Notes under the pieces: model-generated
Databases searched by the model: none
What the model was told of the DNA's origin: nothing
Seen by the model: the letters and a program-made list of their open reading frames with translations, nothing else
Made by a program: the position numbers and the translations under genes
In this document: positions 8,192-15,874 of the stretch, piece after piece
Numbering within the stretch: position 1 is the stretch's first letter
How the letters are laid out: each line of letters begins with the position of its first letter
Source of the DNA: Streptomyces roseochromogenus subsp. oscitans DS 12.976
Lineage (GTDB): Bacteria; Actinomycetota; Actinomycetes; Streptomycetales; Streptomycetaceae
Assembly (NCBI RefSeq): GCF_000497445.1
Contig: NZ_CM002285.1
Coordinates: 8,862,071-8,896,110, forward strand
Reading direction: 5' to 3'
DNA length: 34,040 nucleotides

Positions 8192-8353
8192 GTCGTACCT
8201 CTCAGGATGGTGCTCATGTTGTCCGGGCCACCGCTCTCGCTCCGGCGACCCCGGTTTCCACCCTGTGCCCGCGGCGCCCGCCCTTGCATTACCCCGGCGA
8301 TCCTGGGAGTGACAGGGCCGGCCACCGCCCGCCGGGCGCTGGCGAACGGCCTC

Positions 8354-8420
8354 AGGCCCTGTCGTCAAACTCCCTCCCCACCGCCTTGAAGACGTGGGAG
8401 GTGCCCCCACTCGCCGCCCC
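8354..8420. mobile_element. Partial MITE-like element
   Basis: The sequence begins AGGCCCTGTCGTCAAAC and continues CTCCCCACCGCCTTGAAGAC, then GTGGGAGGTGCCCCCAC. The order of blocks matches the core of the inverted-repeat element at 26377-26526 (CCCTCCCCACTGCCTTCAGG, then GGTGGGGGCACCCCCA). Only one end is recognisable here; no matching inverted terminus is found before the next gene. It lies in the gap of about 300 bp between the two aldo/keto reductase genes. The rest of that gap shows no feature. Confidence 0.45.
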
Positions 8421-8487
8421 CGAGCAACGGCACCCGGAGGGGCGGCGCGCGGCAGCGGATCGAGGAGCGGGAGAGCTTCCGGCCGGC

Positions 8488-9318
8488 TCAGAACTCCTCG
8501 TGCCGCTCGGGATCGCCGCCGAGCCGGCGCGGAGCGCGGCGGGCGATCGCCGCCAGCTGGCCGGAGTCCAGCGTGAAGCCGAAGACGTCCAGGTTGGCGC
8601 GCTGCCGGCCCGGATCGGCCGACTTCGGGATGGGCAGCGCGCCCATCTGGAGGTGCCAGCGCAGCAGCACCTGGCCCGGAGTCACCCCGTGCAACTCGGC
8701 GATCCGCGCGACCGCGGGGTCGTCCAGCACCTTGCTGCCCCGGCCCAGCGGACTCCAGCTCTCGGTGATGATGCCCTTGTCCGCGTGGAAGGCGCGCAGC
8801 TCCTCCTGCGGGAACAGCGGATGCAACTCGATCTGGTTCACCGACGGCAGCACGCCGGTCTCCTTGTCCAGCAGCGTGATGTGCTCCGGAGTGAAGTTCG
8901 AGACGCCGATCGAGCGGACCAGCCCGTCCTCGCGCAGCTTGATCATCGCCTTCCAGGAGTCGACGTACTTGCCGATCCGGGGGTTGGGCCAGTGGATCAG
9001 ATACAGGTCCACATACTCCAGGCCCAGCCGCTGCCGGGACTCCTCGAAGGAGGCGAGGGTCTCCTCGTAGCCGTGGTGCCGGCCGGGCAGCTTGGTGGTC
9101 ACCACCAGTTCCTCACGCGGCACGCCACTGCCCGCTATGCCCCGCCCGACACCGGTCTCGTTGCCGTAGTTCGCCGCGGTGTCCACCAGCCGGTAGCCCA
9201 GGCCGAGCGCGGAACCCACGGCCCGCTCGGCCGCCGCGTCGTCGAGTGGCCAGGTGCCGAGGCCGATGGCGGGGATCGCCGTACCGTCGTTGAGCGTGTA
9301 CGCCGGAATACCGTTCAC
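8488..9318 (-). CDS. Aldo/keto reductase (2,5-diketo-D-gluconate reductase type)
   Basis: A 276-aa NADPH-dependent carbonyl reductase of the AKR5-like group. The complete catalytic tetrad is visible: D46 and Y51 in LVDTAANYGNE, K76 in VVTTKLPGR, and H109 in YLIHWPNP. The cofactor loop ALPIPKSADPGRQRANLD and the C-terminal RLGGDPERHEEF follow the family. The GTG at 9318 was chosen because GAGGGAAGG lies 7 nt upstream and VNGIPAYTLNDG matches the usual N-terminus; an upstream ATG would only add an unrelated stretch. A decayed LacI regulator is divergent just upstream and may once have controlled this gene. Confidence 0.9.
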   Translation of the reverse strand: MNGIPAYTLNDGTAIPAIGLGTWPLDDAAAERAVGSALGLGYRLVDTAANYGNETGVGRGIAGSGVPREELVVTTKLPGRHHGYEETLASFEESRQRLGLEYVDLYLIHWPNPRIGKYVDSWKAMIKLREDGLVRSIGVSNFTPEHITLLDKETGVLPSVNQIELHPLFPQEELRAFHADKGIITESWSPLGRGSKVLDDPAVARIAELHGVTPGQVLLRWHLQMGALPIPKSADPGRQRANLDVFGFTLDSGQLAAIARRAPRRLGGDPERHEEF

Positions 9319-9374
9319 GATGGGACCTTCCCTCGACTGTGTCGTCCCTCCAGCCTCACGGACAGGGCGAGGGG

Positions 9375-10189
9375 TGATCAAGCGGACGGGTGGGAGAAGG
9401 CAGCGGACGGCATGGCGGCGGCGGGCCGCCGCCCAGCTCGGCTACCGGCCCGCCCCGGTCGCCCGCGGCCTGCGCCGTCGCCGTACGTCCGTGATCGGGC
9501 TGGTCACCGGGGAGATCGCCTCGTCCCGTTCGCCGGCCGGCCGGCTGCTGCGCGGCGCGGTGGAGACCACCTGGGACGGCGGCCACCTCGTGGTCACCGT
9601 GGACTCCGGCGGCGACCCGGCCAAGGAGGACGCGGCCGTCGCCGAACCCTCGACCGGCGGGGAGACGGCATCATCCACGCGGCCATGTCCCTGCGCCGGA
9701 TCCGGGTACCCGAGGGGCTGCACCGCATCCACTCCGTGCTCGCCGACCGCCTGCCCGAGGACGACTCGCTGCCCGCCGTCGTCCCGGCCGAGCGGGCCGG
9801 CGGGCGCACCGCCGCACGGCTGCTGCCGGAGGCCGGGCACCGTCGGCTCGTTCTGGTCGGCGGGCAGCACGACATCGCCTCCGTGAAGCGGCTGCGCGGC
9901 TTCCGGGACGCCCTGCGCCGAGCCCGTCCCTCACTACGCCGGCGACACGGCCCGGGTCGGCCTGTCCGTCGCCTACGCCGGGCTCTCGGCGCCGGTTCGG
10001 GCCTTTGTGTACGGGCTGCGCGCCGAGCACCTGCTCGGTGTGGCTGTCATCCACCTCACCCCCAGCGACGACGCCCACTTGGGCTTTCCCCGGATCATGC
10101 ACCGGGTGATGCTCGCGGGCGACGTGCCGGTCGGGGTGGACGGCAGGCGGTCGGAAGCGGTCACCGGTACGGCGGTGGGGCGTTGGTGA
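9375..10189 (+). pseudogene. LacI-family regulator, decayed, with a foreign tail
   Basis: The sequence starts without a recognisable LacI helix-turn-helix and joins the family at the hinge (AAAQLGYRPAPVARGLRRRR, then IGLVTGEIASS). Near 9650 the frame changes and continues as the sugar-binding domain (GIIHAAMSLRRIRVPEGL, DDSLPAVVPAERAGGRTAAR, LVLVGGQHDIASVKRLRGFR). Near 9918 it shifts back (EPVPHYAGDTA). The C-terminal lobe of LacI is missing. It is replaced by about 80 codons not recognised as LacI (AFVYGLRAEHLLGVAVIHL, then TPSDDAHLGFPRIMHRVMLA), ending 1 nt from the stop codon of the convergent oxidoreductase gene. Two compensating shifts plus loss of both ends make a functional repressor very unlikely. 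Confidence 0.7.
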
Positions 10190-10190
10190 A

Positions 10191-11219
10191 TCAGCCGGCC
10201 GGCCGCCACCCCAGCGCGGGGCCCAGCTTCGTCGCCATGTCCGTCAGGATCTGTATGTAGTCCTCGTGTTCGAAGGTGAACGGCAGCGCGAACGCCACCT
10301 CGTCCACCTCACGGAACGCGGCATGCGCGCGCAGCCGTTCGGCGATCTCCTCCGAGGTGCCGACCAGGTCCGGGGCGAACAGCAGCCGGGCCGGTCCCTG
10401 CGGGGAGGCCGTGCGGGGCAGGCGCCGGGCCGCGTACGCCTCGTACTTGGCGCGCTGCTCCGGGCTCGCGGAGTCGGTGGGAATCACGACCAGCCCCTGC
10501 GAGACCCGGGCCGCCTCGCCATCGGGATGACGGTCGCGGAACTCCCGGATGAGGGACAGCTGGATCGCCGCGAAGTCCCAGGGCCCGTCCGGTTGTTCCG
10601 CCTTGACCACACTGCTGGTCAGGAAGTTCATGCCGTGCTCGCCCGCCCAGCGCGCCGAGCCGAGGCTCGCGCCGCCGTACCACAGCCGCCGGCCCAGACC
10701 GGGGGAGTGCGGCTGGACCACATCGGAGAAGACCTCGAAGCCCTCGACCCCGCTGAAGTCGCTTGCGGGCTTGCCGCGCACGAAGTCCAGCAGCCGCCGT
10801 ACCCGCTCGTAGGAGAAGTCCTCGACGTCGGCGGTGTCGGGGTACAGCGCCTCCTTGATCTGCTCGTAGTGCATCGGCGGGCCCACGCTCACGCCCGGGT
10901 TCAGCCGGCCGCCGGACAGCAGGTCGACTGTCGCCAGGTCTTCGGCCAGCCGCAGCGGGTTCTCCCAGCCCAGCGGGATCACCGCCGTGCCCAGCTCGAT
11001 GCGCCGCGTGCGCTGGGAGGCCGCCGCGAGGACCGCCACCGGGGAGGAGATGCCGTACTGCAGATGACGGTGGCGGACCCAGGCGCTGTCGAAGCCCAGC
11101 CGCTCGCCCAGCTCGATGATCTGCAGTGTGGACTCGTGGCCCCGGGCCGGATCCGCCGCGTCGAACAGGCCGATCGTGAGAAAGCCCAGCTTGCGCAGCG
11201 GACGAGGGGTGGACGGCAC
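10191..11219 (-). CDS. LLM-class flavin-dependent oxidoreductase
   Basis: A 342-aa bacterial-luciferase-like TIM barrel that uses reduced flavin (FMNH2 or F420). Family landmarks are KLGFLTIGLFDAADP, IIELGERLGFDSAWVRHRH, RIELGTAVIPLGWENPLRLA, DLLSGGRLNPGVSVG, WYGGASLGSARWAGEHGMN and, near the end, LVGTSEEIAERLRAH. The GTG at 11219 is supported by GGAGGA four bases upstream; the longer in-frame extension to 11300 looks non-coding. The substrate is unknown. Upstream lies a run of 13-bp tandem repeats (11295-11359) that separates it from the metallophosphoesterase on the same strand. Confidence 0.88.
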   Translation of the reverse strand: MPSTPRPLRKLGFLTIGLFDAADPARGHESTLQIIELGERLGFDSAWVRHRHLQYGISSPVAVLAAASQRTRRIELGTAVIPLGWENPLRLAEDLATVDLLSGGRLNPGVSVGPPMHYEQIKEALYPDTADVEDFSYERVRRLLDFVRGKPASDFSGVEGFEVFSDVVQPHSPGLGRRLWYGGASLGSARWAGEHGMNFLTSSVVKAEQPDGPWDFAAIQLSLIREFRDRHPDGEAARVSQGLVVIPTDSASPEQRAKYEAYAARRLPRTASPQGPARLLFAPDLVGTSEEIAERLRAHAAFREVDEVAFALPFTFEHEDYIQILTDMATKLGPALGWRPAG

Positions 11220-11294
11220 GGGCTCCTCCAGCGGTCGTACGACGGCTCTGTCCCGATTCTGGCAGGTCGATGTGACAACCGTGTGATCACTTCT

Positions 11295-11359
11295 GATCAC
11301 TCCAGCCGAACACTCCAGACGATCAGTTCAGCCGATCAGTTCAGCCGATCACTTCAGCG
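11295..11359. repeat. Five tandem 13-bp repeats
   Basis: Five head-to-tail 13-bp units: GATCACTCCAGCC, GAACACTCCAGAC, GATCAGTTCAGCC twice, and GATCACTTCAGCG. A shorter partial unit precedes them (GATCACTTCT, 11285-11294). The last unit contains the stop codon of the metallophosphoesterase. The array occupies the whole gap upstream of the flavin oxidoreductase gene. The array is phased at 13 bp, not at one helical turn. Confidence 0.85.
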
Positions 11360-12848
11360 GGATGACGACCTCGTCCTCGACCGGCGGATCGACCTCCTGC
11401 GCGCGGTTGCCGGTGGCGGCGAAGCAGCGCAGCCGTACCTCCTCAGGAGCGACGTCGAGGCGCAGGAAGCACTTGAAGAACGGCGGGCTGTAGGTGGCCG
11501 AGCCGGGCGAGAACAGCTGGGTGTAGACCTTGTGCACGGGCAGCCGGAAGCGGGATGTACGGTCCGGGCGGCCACCGGTGCCGAGCAGGCTCGCGACCAG
11601 ACGGGTGCGCCGGGTGACCCGGGCGTCGGAGCCCGGCTTGCGGCCCGGCTCGATGCCGAGCCGTTCGGCGACGATCGCGGTAGCCTCGGCCTCGGTCAGG
11701 TCGAGGAGACGGGGCAGCCGCAGCCGGCGGCCGTACAGATGGCTGTAGAAGGCGAGCGAGTCGCCGCGCAGCGGATAGCAGCGGAAGTCCCGCTCGGTGA
11801 CCCCGCCGACCGACACGCGCGGGATGGTGTGCGTGGCGTGCATGAACGCCCCGCCGCCGCCCGCGACCACGTACTGGATGGTGCGGCCGTCCACGTCGAC
11901 CGGGTAGCGCTGGTAGTTGTGGATGTCGCCGCCGATCGCGGCCACGTAGTGGTGGTCCGGGTCCCGCACGATCTCGTCCACCGTCCCGCCGCCTTCGATC
12001 GCGCACGGGTGGTGCTCGCCGTCGACGTACAGCGGCGACCCGGTGATCAGGATCTTCGGCTTCGGGTCCCGGGACACCTCGCGCAGCCAGGCGCCCTGTC
12101 CGGCGTCGATCGTGCCGAGCAGACCGGTGTCGATGCCGACGATCCGCACCGGGCCCGCGTCGATCGCCCAGTACGGCCCGGGTTGCGCGGCCTGTTGACC
12201 GGGAGCCGACCGCAAGGCCCGTGCGGCGGCGAGCCGTTGCTCGTCGGTCGGCCGGGCCCGGTGCCACAGCAGGGCGCGCCACCAGGCGCGGCCGAGCGGG
12301 CGCGGCCGGGGCCCGTGGTCGAGCGGCGGGGTGTCGCAGAAGACACGCATGAACGCGCCGAGGTCCTCGTACCAGTCGTGGTTGCCCGGTATGGCGTAGA
12401 TCGGCGCTGGATAGTCCTGGTATGGCCGGAAGAACTTGTCGCCGTAGTCCTCGGCGCTGCCCACAGGATAGATCACATCGCTCGCGATCACCGCGAAGTC
12501 GGTATCCTGACTCACCTTCAAAAAGCCGGGTACGACGGCGTATTGGCCGCCGTCGCCCTCGCCGGTGTCCCCGATGACCATGAAGGAGAACCGGTCGGTG
12601 CCGTCCCGCCTGATCACCTTGTCGGCGGGCGCCCCGGCCGCCGCCCGGCGCGCCACCCAGCGGTCACGGGTACGGCCGGTCGGATCACCGAACCAGGACG
12701 CCAGGACGCCGTTGCGGGCGGCCCACAGCGTCCGTGGATTCAGCCACGACAGCTTCTCGACGTGGTCCGGCATCAACTGCTTGTAGGCGCCGGGCTCGGC
12801 CGAGCCCCAGCCGGCGCCCTGTGGGGTATCGCGCGAGGAGTCAGACAC
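11349..12848 (-). CDS. Metallophosphoesterase (calcineurin-like)
   Basis: A 499-aa protein with the calcineurin-like phosphoesterase motifs in order: GDTGEGD (93-99), an Asp-containing SDVIYPVG (123-130, replacing the more usual GDxxY), GNHDWY (155-160), a HHPC segment, and GGDIHNYQRYP (about residue 305). These bind a dinuclear metal centre that hydrolyses phosphoesters. The C-terminal third (VHKVYTQLFSPGSATYSPPF) is an extra domain of unknown role. No signal peptide is visible, so the protein is probably cytoplasmic. The GTG at 12848 is the most upstream start consistent with the protein, but the ribosome binding site is weak; a start at the later ATG (codon 26) cannot be excluded. Confidence 0.82.
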   Translation of the reverse strand: MSDSSRDTPQGAGWGSAEPGAYKQLMPDHVEKLSWLNPRTLWAARNGVLASWFGDPTGRTRDRWVARRAAAGAPADKVIRRDGTDRFSFMVIGDTGEGDGGQYAVVPGFLKVSQDTDFAVIASDVIYPVGSAEDYGDKFFRPYQDYPAPIYAIPGNHDWYEDLGAFMRVFCDTPPLDHGPRPRPLGRAWWRALLWHRARPTDEQRLAAARALRSAPGQQAAQPGPYWAIDAGPVRIVGIDTGLLGTIDAGQGAWLREVSRDPKPKILITGSPLYVDGEHHPCAIEGGGTVDEIVRDPDHHYVAAIGGDIHNYQRYPVDVDGRTIQYVVAGGGGAFMHATHTIPRVSVGGVTERDFRCYPLRGDSLAFYSHLYGRRLRLPRLLDLTEAEATAIVAERLGIEPGRKPGSDARVTRRTRLVASLLGTGGRPDRTSRFRLPVHKVYTQLFSPGSATYSPPFFKCFLRLDVAPEEVRLRCFAATGNRAQEVDPPVEDEVVIPLK

Positions 12849-12999
12849 GCGGTGCACCGTAACAACGCACCGGCCGACGGCCGTCGGCGGCCCCGGTGTC
12901 CGGGCGCGTCGCCCACAGACCGGGACTCGGCATCGACCGGAACACCCAAGTTCCGTACGAGCTGGGCGAACAGCCGGGCGCCGGTCTCCGCTTCGCTCG

Positions 13000-13095
13000 G
13001 CGCCCCGGCTCAGCCGCCCCCTGCTGCTCATCCACGGACTCGCCGACCCCAAAAGTCCCGCCCGCCCACACTCTCCCCGCCCGTCGGGACCGAGG
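13000..13095 (+). pseudogene. Possible prolyl oligopeptidase (S9) C-terminal scrap
   Basis: The gap 12849-13376 is mostly without features. One short plus-strand stretch reads RPLLLIHGLAD and then, one base out of frame, PPAHTL. The S9 dipeptidyl-peptidase consensus here is LLLIHGLADDNV..AHTLRLS, with the catalytic Asp in GLADD. The match covers only about 25 codons with one frameshift, so it may be chance. If real, it is the last trace of a deleted peptidase gene. The rest of the gap up to the M4 gene is relatively AT-rich (from about 13120) and presumably carries that gene's promoter; no clear -10/-35 pair was identified. Confidence 0.25.
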
Positions 13096-13376
13096 TGACG
13101 GTATGTCGTGACGAGACATCAGATTCAGTTTCTGCAGCGGCATTTGGGCATCTAGCGGCATCCGTTGTCTCGCCGTCCGGTATAGGGAAAACCCTCGATT
13201 GAACTCGATATGACTGACATGTGCGGGTCAAGACTGGCACCCTTCCTCCACGCACCGCGCACCTTCCCGGTGTGTTCTCGGATCAGGTTCCACACTGCTC
13301 AGCTCGCCCGGGCAGCAGACCCGTCTGCCCGTCTGTCACCGGCCGCGTCTCGGCGGCCGCAGCAGGAGGAGTACGA

Positions 13377-15824
13377 GTGAGACGCCAACCCCACAGATCC
13401 CTGCCCCACAGATCCTCTCCCCACAGACCCGTGTCCCGCGGAGGGCACACGCGGGCCGCGGTCGGAGCCGCCCTGGTCTCCACCGCGGCCTTGCTCGCCG
13501 TCGGCCTCCAGGCCGCCCCGGCGATCGCCACATCCGCCGCCGCCCACCCCAGCCCGCTGCGCACCGGCGGCCTGGCGGCCAAGCTCAGCCCGGCCCAGCA
13601 CCAGGCGCTGATGCGCAGCGCCCGGCAGCAGACCGCCGCGACCGCCCGCACCCTCGGGCTCGGCGCCCAGGAGAAGCTGGTCGTCAAGGACGTCGTCAAG
13701 GACAACGACGGCACCCTGCACACCCGGTACGAGCGCACCTACGCCGGCCTCCCCGTCCTCGGCGGCGACCTCGTCGTGCACACCCCGCCCGCCTCCCTCG
13801 CCGCGGGCACCGTGAGCACCACCTACAACAACAAGCACAAGATCAAGGTCGCCTCCACCACCGCGACCGTCACCAAGTCGGCCGCCGAGGCCAAGGCCTT
13901 GAAGACCGCCAAGTCCCTCGCCGCCGGGAAGCCCGCCACCGACAGCGCCCGCAAGGTGATCTGGGCCGGCGACGGCACCCCGAAGCTCGCCTGGGAGACG
14001 GTGATCGGCGGCTTCCAGGACGACGGCACGCCCAGCCGGCTGCACGTCATCACCGACGCCACCACCGGCAAGGAGCTGTACCGGTACCAGGCGATCGAGA
14101 CCGGCGTCGGCAACACCCACTACAGCGGCCAGGTCACGCTGACGACGACCCAGTCGGGTTCGACGTACACGCTGACCGACGGGGTGCGCGGCGGGCACAA
14201 GACGTACAACCTGAACCACGGCACCTCGGGCACGGGGACTCTGTTCTCGCAGAACAACGACACCTGGGGCGACGGCACCAACTCCAACGCAGCCACCGCG
14301 GGCGCCGACGCGCACTACGGGGCCCAGGAGACCTGGGACTTCTACAAGAACACGTTCGGCCGCAGCGGCATCAAGAACGACGGTGTCGGCGCCTACTCCC
14401 GCGTGCACTACGGCAATGCGTACGTGAACGCGTTCTGGGACGACAGCTGCTTCTGCATGACCTACGGCGACGGCTCCGGCAACAACGACCCGCTGACCTC
14501 GCTGGACGTGGCCGGCCACGAGATGAGCCACGGTGTCACCGCCAACACCGCGGGCCTGGACTACACCGGTGAGTCCGGCGGCCTGAACGAGGCGACCAGC
14601 GACATCATGGGCACCGGCGTGGAGTTCTACGCCAACAACAGCTCGGATCCCGGTGACTACCTCATCGGTGAGAAGATCAACATCAACGGCGACGGCACCC
14701 CGCTGCGCTACATGGACAAGCCCAGCAAGGACGGCAACTCGGCCGACTCCTGGTACTCGGGCGTCGGCGGCCTCGACGTGCACTACTCCTCGGGCCCGGC
14801 GAACCATATGTTCTACCTGCTGTCCGAGGGCAGCGGCACCAAGGTCATCAACGGCGTGACCTACAACAGCCCGACCTCCGACGGCGTCGCCGTCACCGGC
14901 ATCGGCCGCGCCGCCGCGCTGCAGATCTGGTACAAGGCGCTGACGACATACATGACGTCGAGCACCGACTACGCCGCCGCCCGCACCGCCGCCCTGAACG
15001 CGGCGGCCGCCCTGTACGGCACCAACTCCACCCAGTACGCGGGCGTCGGCAACGCCTTCGCCGGCATCAACGTCGGCAGCCACATCACCCCGCCGAGCAG
15101 CGGCGTGACGGTCACCAACCCCGGCAGCCAGACCTCGGCCGTCGGCACCGCCGTGAGCCTGCAGATCCAGGCGAGCAGCACCAACAGCGGCGCCCTGTCC
15201 TACAGCGCCTCCGGTCTGCCCGCGGGCCTCTCGATCAACAGCTCCACCGGTCTGATCACCGGCACGCCCACGGCGGCGGGCACCTCCAACACCACGGTGA
15301 CGGTGACCGACTCCACCGGGGCGACCGGCACCGCGACCTTCAGCTGGACGGTCAACTCCGGTGGCGGCGGTTGCACCTCGGCCCAGCTGCTGAGCAACCC
15401 AGGCTTCGAGTCCGGCGGCACCGGCTGGACCGCCACCAGCGGCGTCATCACCACCGACAGCGGTGAAGCCGCCCACAGCGGGTCGTACAAGGCCTGGCTG
15501 GACGGTTACGGCAGCTCGCACACCGACACCCTGTCCCAGTCGGTGACGATCCCCGCGGGCTGCAAGGCGACCCTGACCTTCTACCTGCACATCGACACCT
15601 CGGAGACCACCAGCGGCACCCAGTACGACAAGCTGACGGTGACCGCGGGTTCGAAGACCCTCGCGACCTACTCGAACCTCAACGCGGCTTCCGGCTACAG
15701 CCAGAAGACCTTCGACCTGTCCTCGCTGGCGGGCTCGACGGTCACGCTGAAGTTCAACGGCGTGGAGGACTCCTCGCTGCAGACCAGCTTCGTCGTGGAC
15801 GACACCGCCCTGACGACCGGCTGA
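13377..15824 (+). CDS. Secreted M4 (thermolysin-like) zinc metalloprotease
   Basis: An 815-aa exported preproenzyme. The order is: a long signal peptide with a basic n-region (hydrophobic core about 27-50), an FTP/PepSY propeptide (about 60-240, KVIWAGDGTPKLAWETVI), the M4 catalytic domain (about 245-615), a putative Ig-like domain (about 620-715, ALSYSASGLPAGLSINSSTG), and a C-terminal jelly-roll-like domain (LLSNPGFESGGTGWTATSG onwards). Zinc ligands and catalytic Glu are H381, E382 and H385 in HEMSH, with E405 in GGLNEATSD. The N- and C-terminal accessory domains suggest binding to insoluble substrate. The GTG at 13377 follows GGAGGA. It is convergent with the GH64 gene, with a shared terminator. 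Confidence 0.93.
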   Translation: MRRQPHRSLPHRSSPHRPVSRGGHTRAAVGAALVSTAALLAVGLQAAPAIATSAAAHPSPLRTGGLAAKLSPAQHQALMRSARQQTAATARTLGLGAQEKLVVKDVVKDNDGTLHTRYERTYAGLPVLGGDLVVHTPPASLAAGTVSTTYNNKHKIKVASTTATVTKSAAEAKALKTAKSLAAGKPATDSARKVIWAGDGTPKLAWETVIGGFQDDGTPSRLHVITDATTGKELYRYQAIETGVGNTHYSGQVTLTTTQSGSTYTLTDGVRGGHKTYNLNHGTSGTGTLFSQNNDTWGDGTNSNAATAGADAHYGAQETWDFYKNTFGRSGIKNDGVGAYSRVHYGNAYVNAFWDDSCFCMTYGDGSGNNDPLTSLDVAGHEMSHGVTANTAGLDYTGESGGLNEATSDIMGTGVEFYANNSSDPGDYLIGEKININGDGTPLRYMDKPSKDGNSADSWYSGVGGLDVHYSSGPANHMFYLLSEGSGTKVINGVTYNSPTSDGVAVTGIGRAAALQIWYKALTTYMTSSTDYAAARTAALNAAAALYGTNSTQYAGVGNAFAGINVGSHITPPSSGVTVTNPGSQTSAVGTAVSLQIQASSTNSGALSYSASGLPAGLSINSSTGLITGTPTAAGTSNTTVTVTDSTGATGTATFSWTVNSGGGGCTSAQLLSNPGFESGGTGWTATSGVITTDSGEAAHSGSYKAWLDGYGSSHTDTLSQSVTIPAGCKATLTFYLHIDTSETTSGTQYDKLTVTAGSKTLATYSNLNAASGYSQKTFDLSSLAGSTVTLKFNGVEDSSLQTSFVVDDTALTTG
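13389..13433 (+). repeat. Three 15-bp repeats in the signal-peptide region
   Basis: CCCCACAGATCCCTG, CCCCACAGATCCTCT and CCCCACAGACCCGTG follow one another in frame and encode PHRSL, PHRSS and PHRPV in the n-region of the M4 protease signal peptide. Slippage in steps of 15 bp would keep the frame while changing the length and charge of the n-region. Confidence 0.85.
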
Positions 15825-15835
15825 GTCACCCCGTT

Positions 15836-15870
15836 CCGCGGCCCCGCACCCCAGCGGTGCGGGGCCGCGG
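15836..15870. terminator. Bidirectional terminator between convergent hydrolase genes
   Basis: A perfect 15-bp stem, CCGCGGCCCCGCACC, with a 5-nt loop CCAGC (15851-15855). It lies 11 nt past the M4 stop codon and 4 nt before the stop codon of the minus-strand GH64 gene, so it can end both transcripts. Confidence 0.9.
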
Positions 15871-15874
15871 CCTG

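Noticed and set aside
8488..10189. Intact divergent LacI-AKR regulatory pair
   Set aside because: The LacI frame lacks its helix-turn-helix and has two frameshifts, so it cannot be presented as a working regulator.
11295..11359. CRISPR array
   Set aside because: The 13-bp units are contiguous with no spacers, and no cas genes are present. The same holds for the repeats at 19589 and 33922.
10266..13202. Long plus-strand open frame across the flavin oxidoreductase and metallophosphoesterase
   Set aside because: Antisense shadow. The minus-strand frames show clear family motifs and ribosome binding sites; the plus frame has none.
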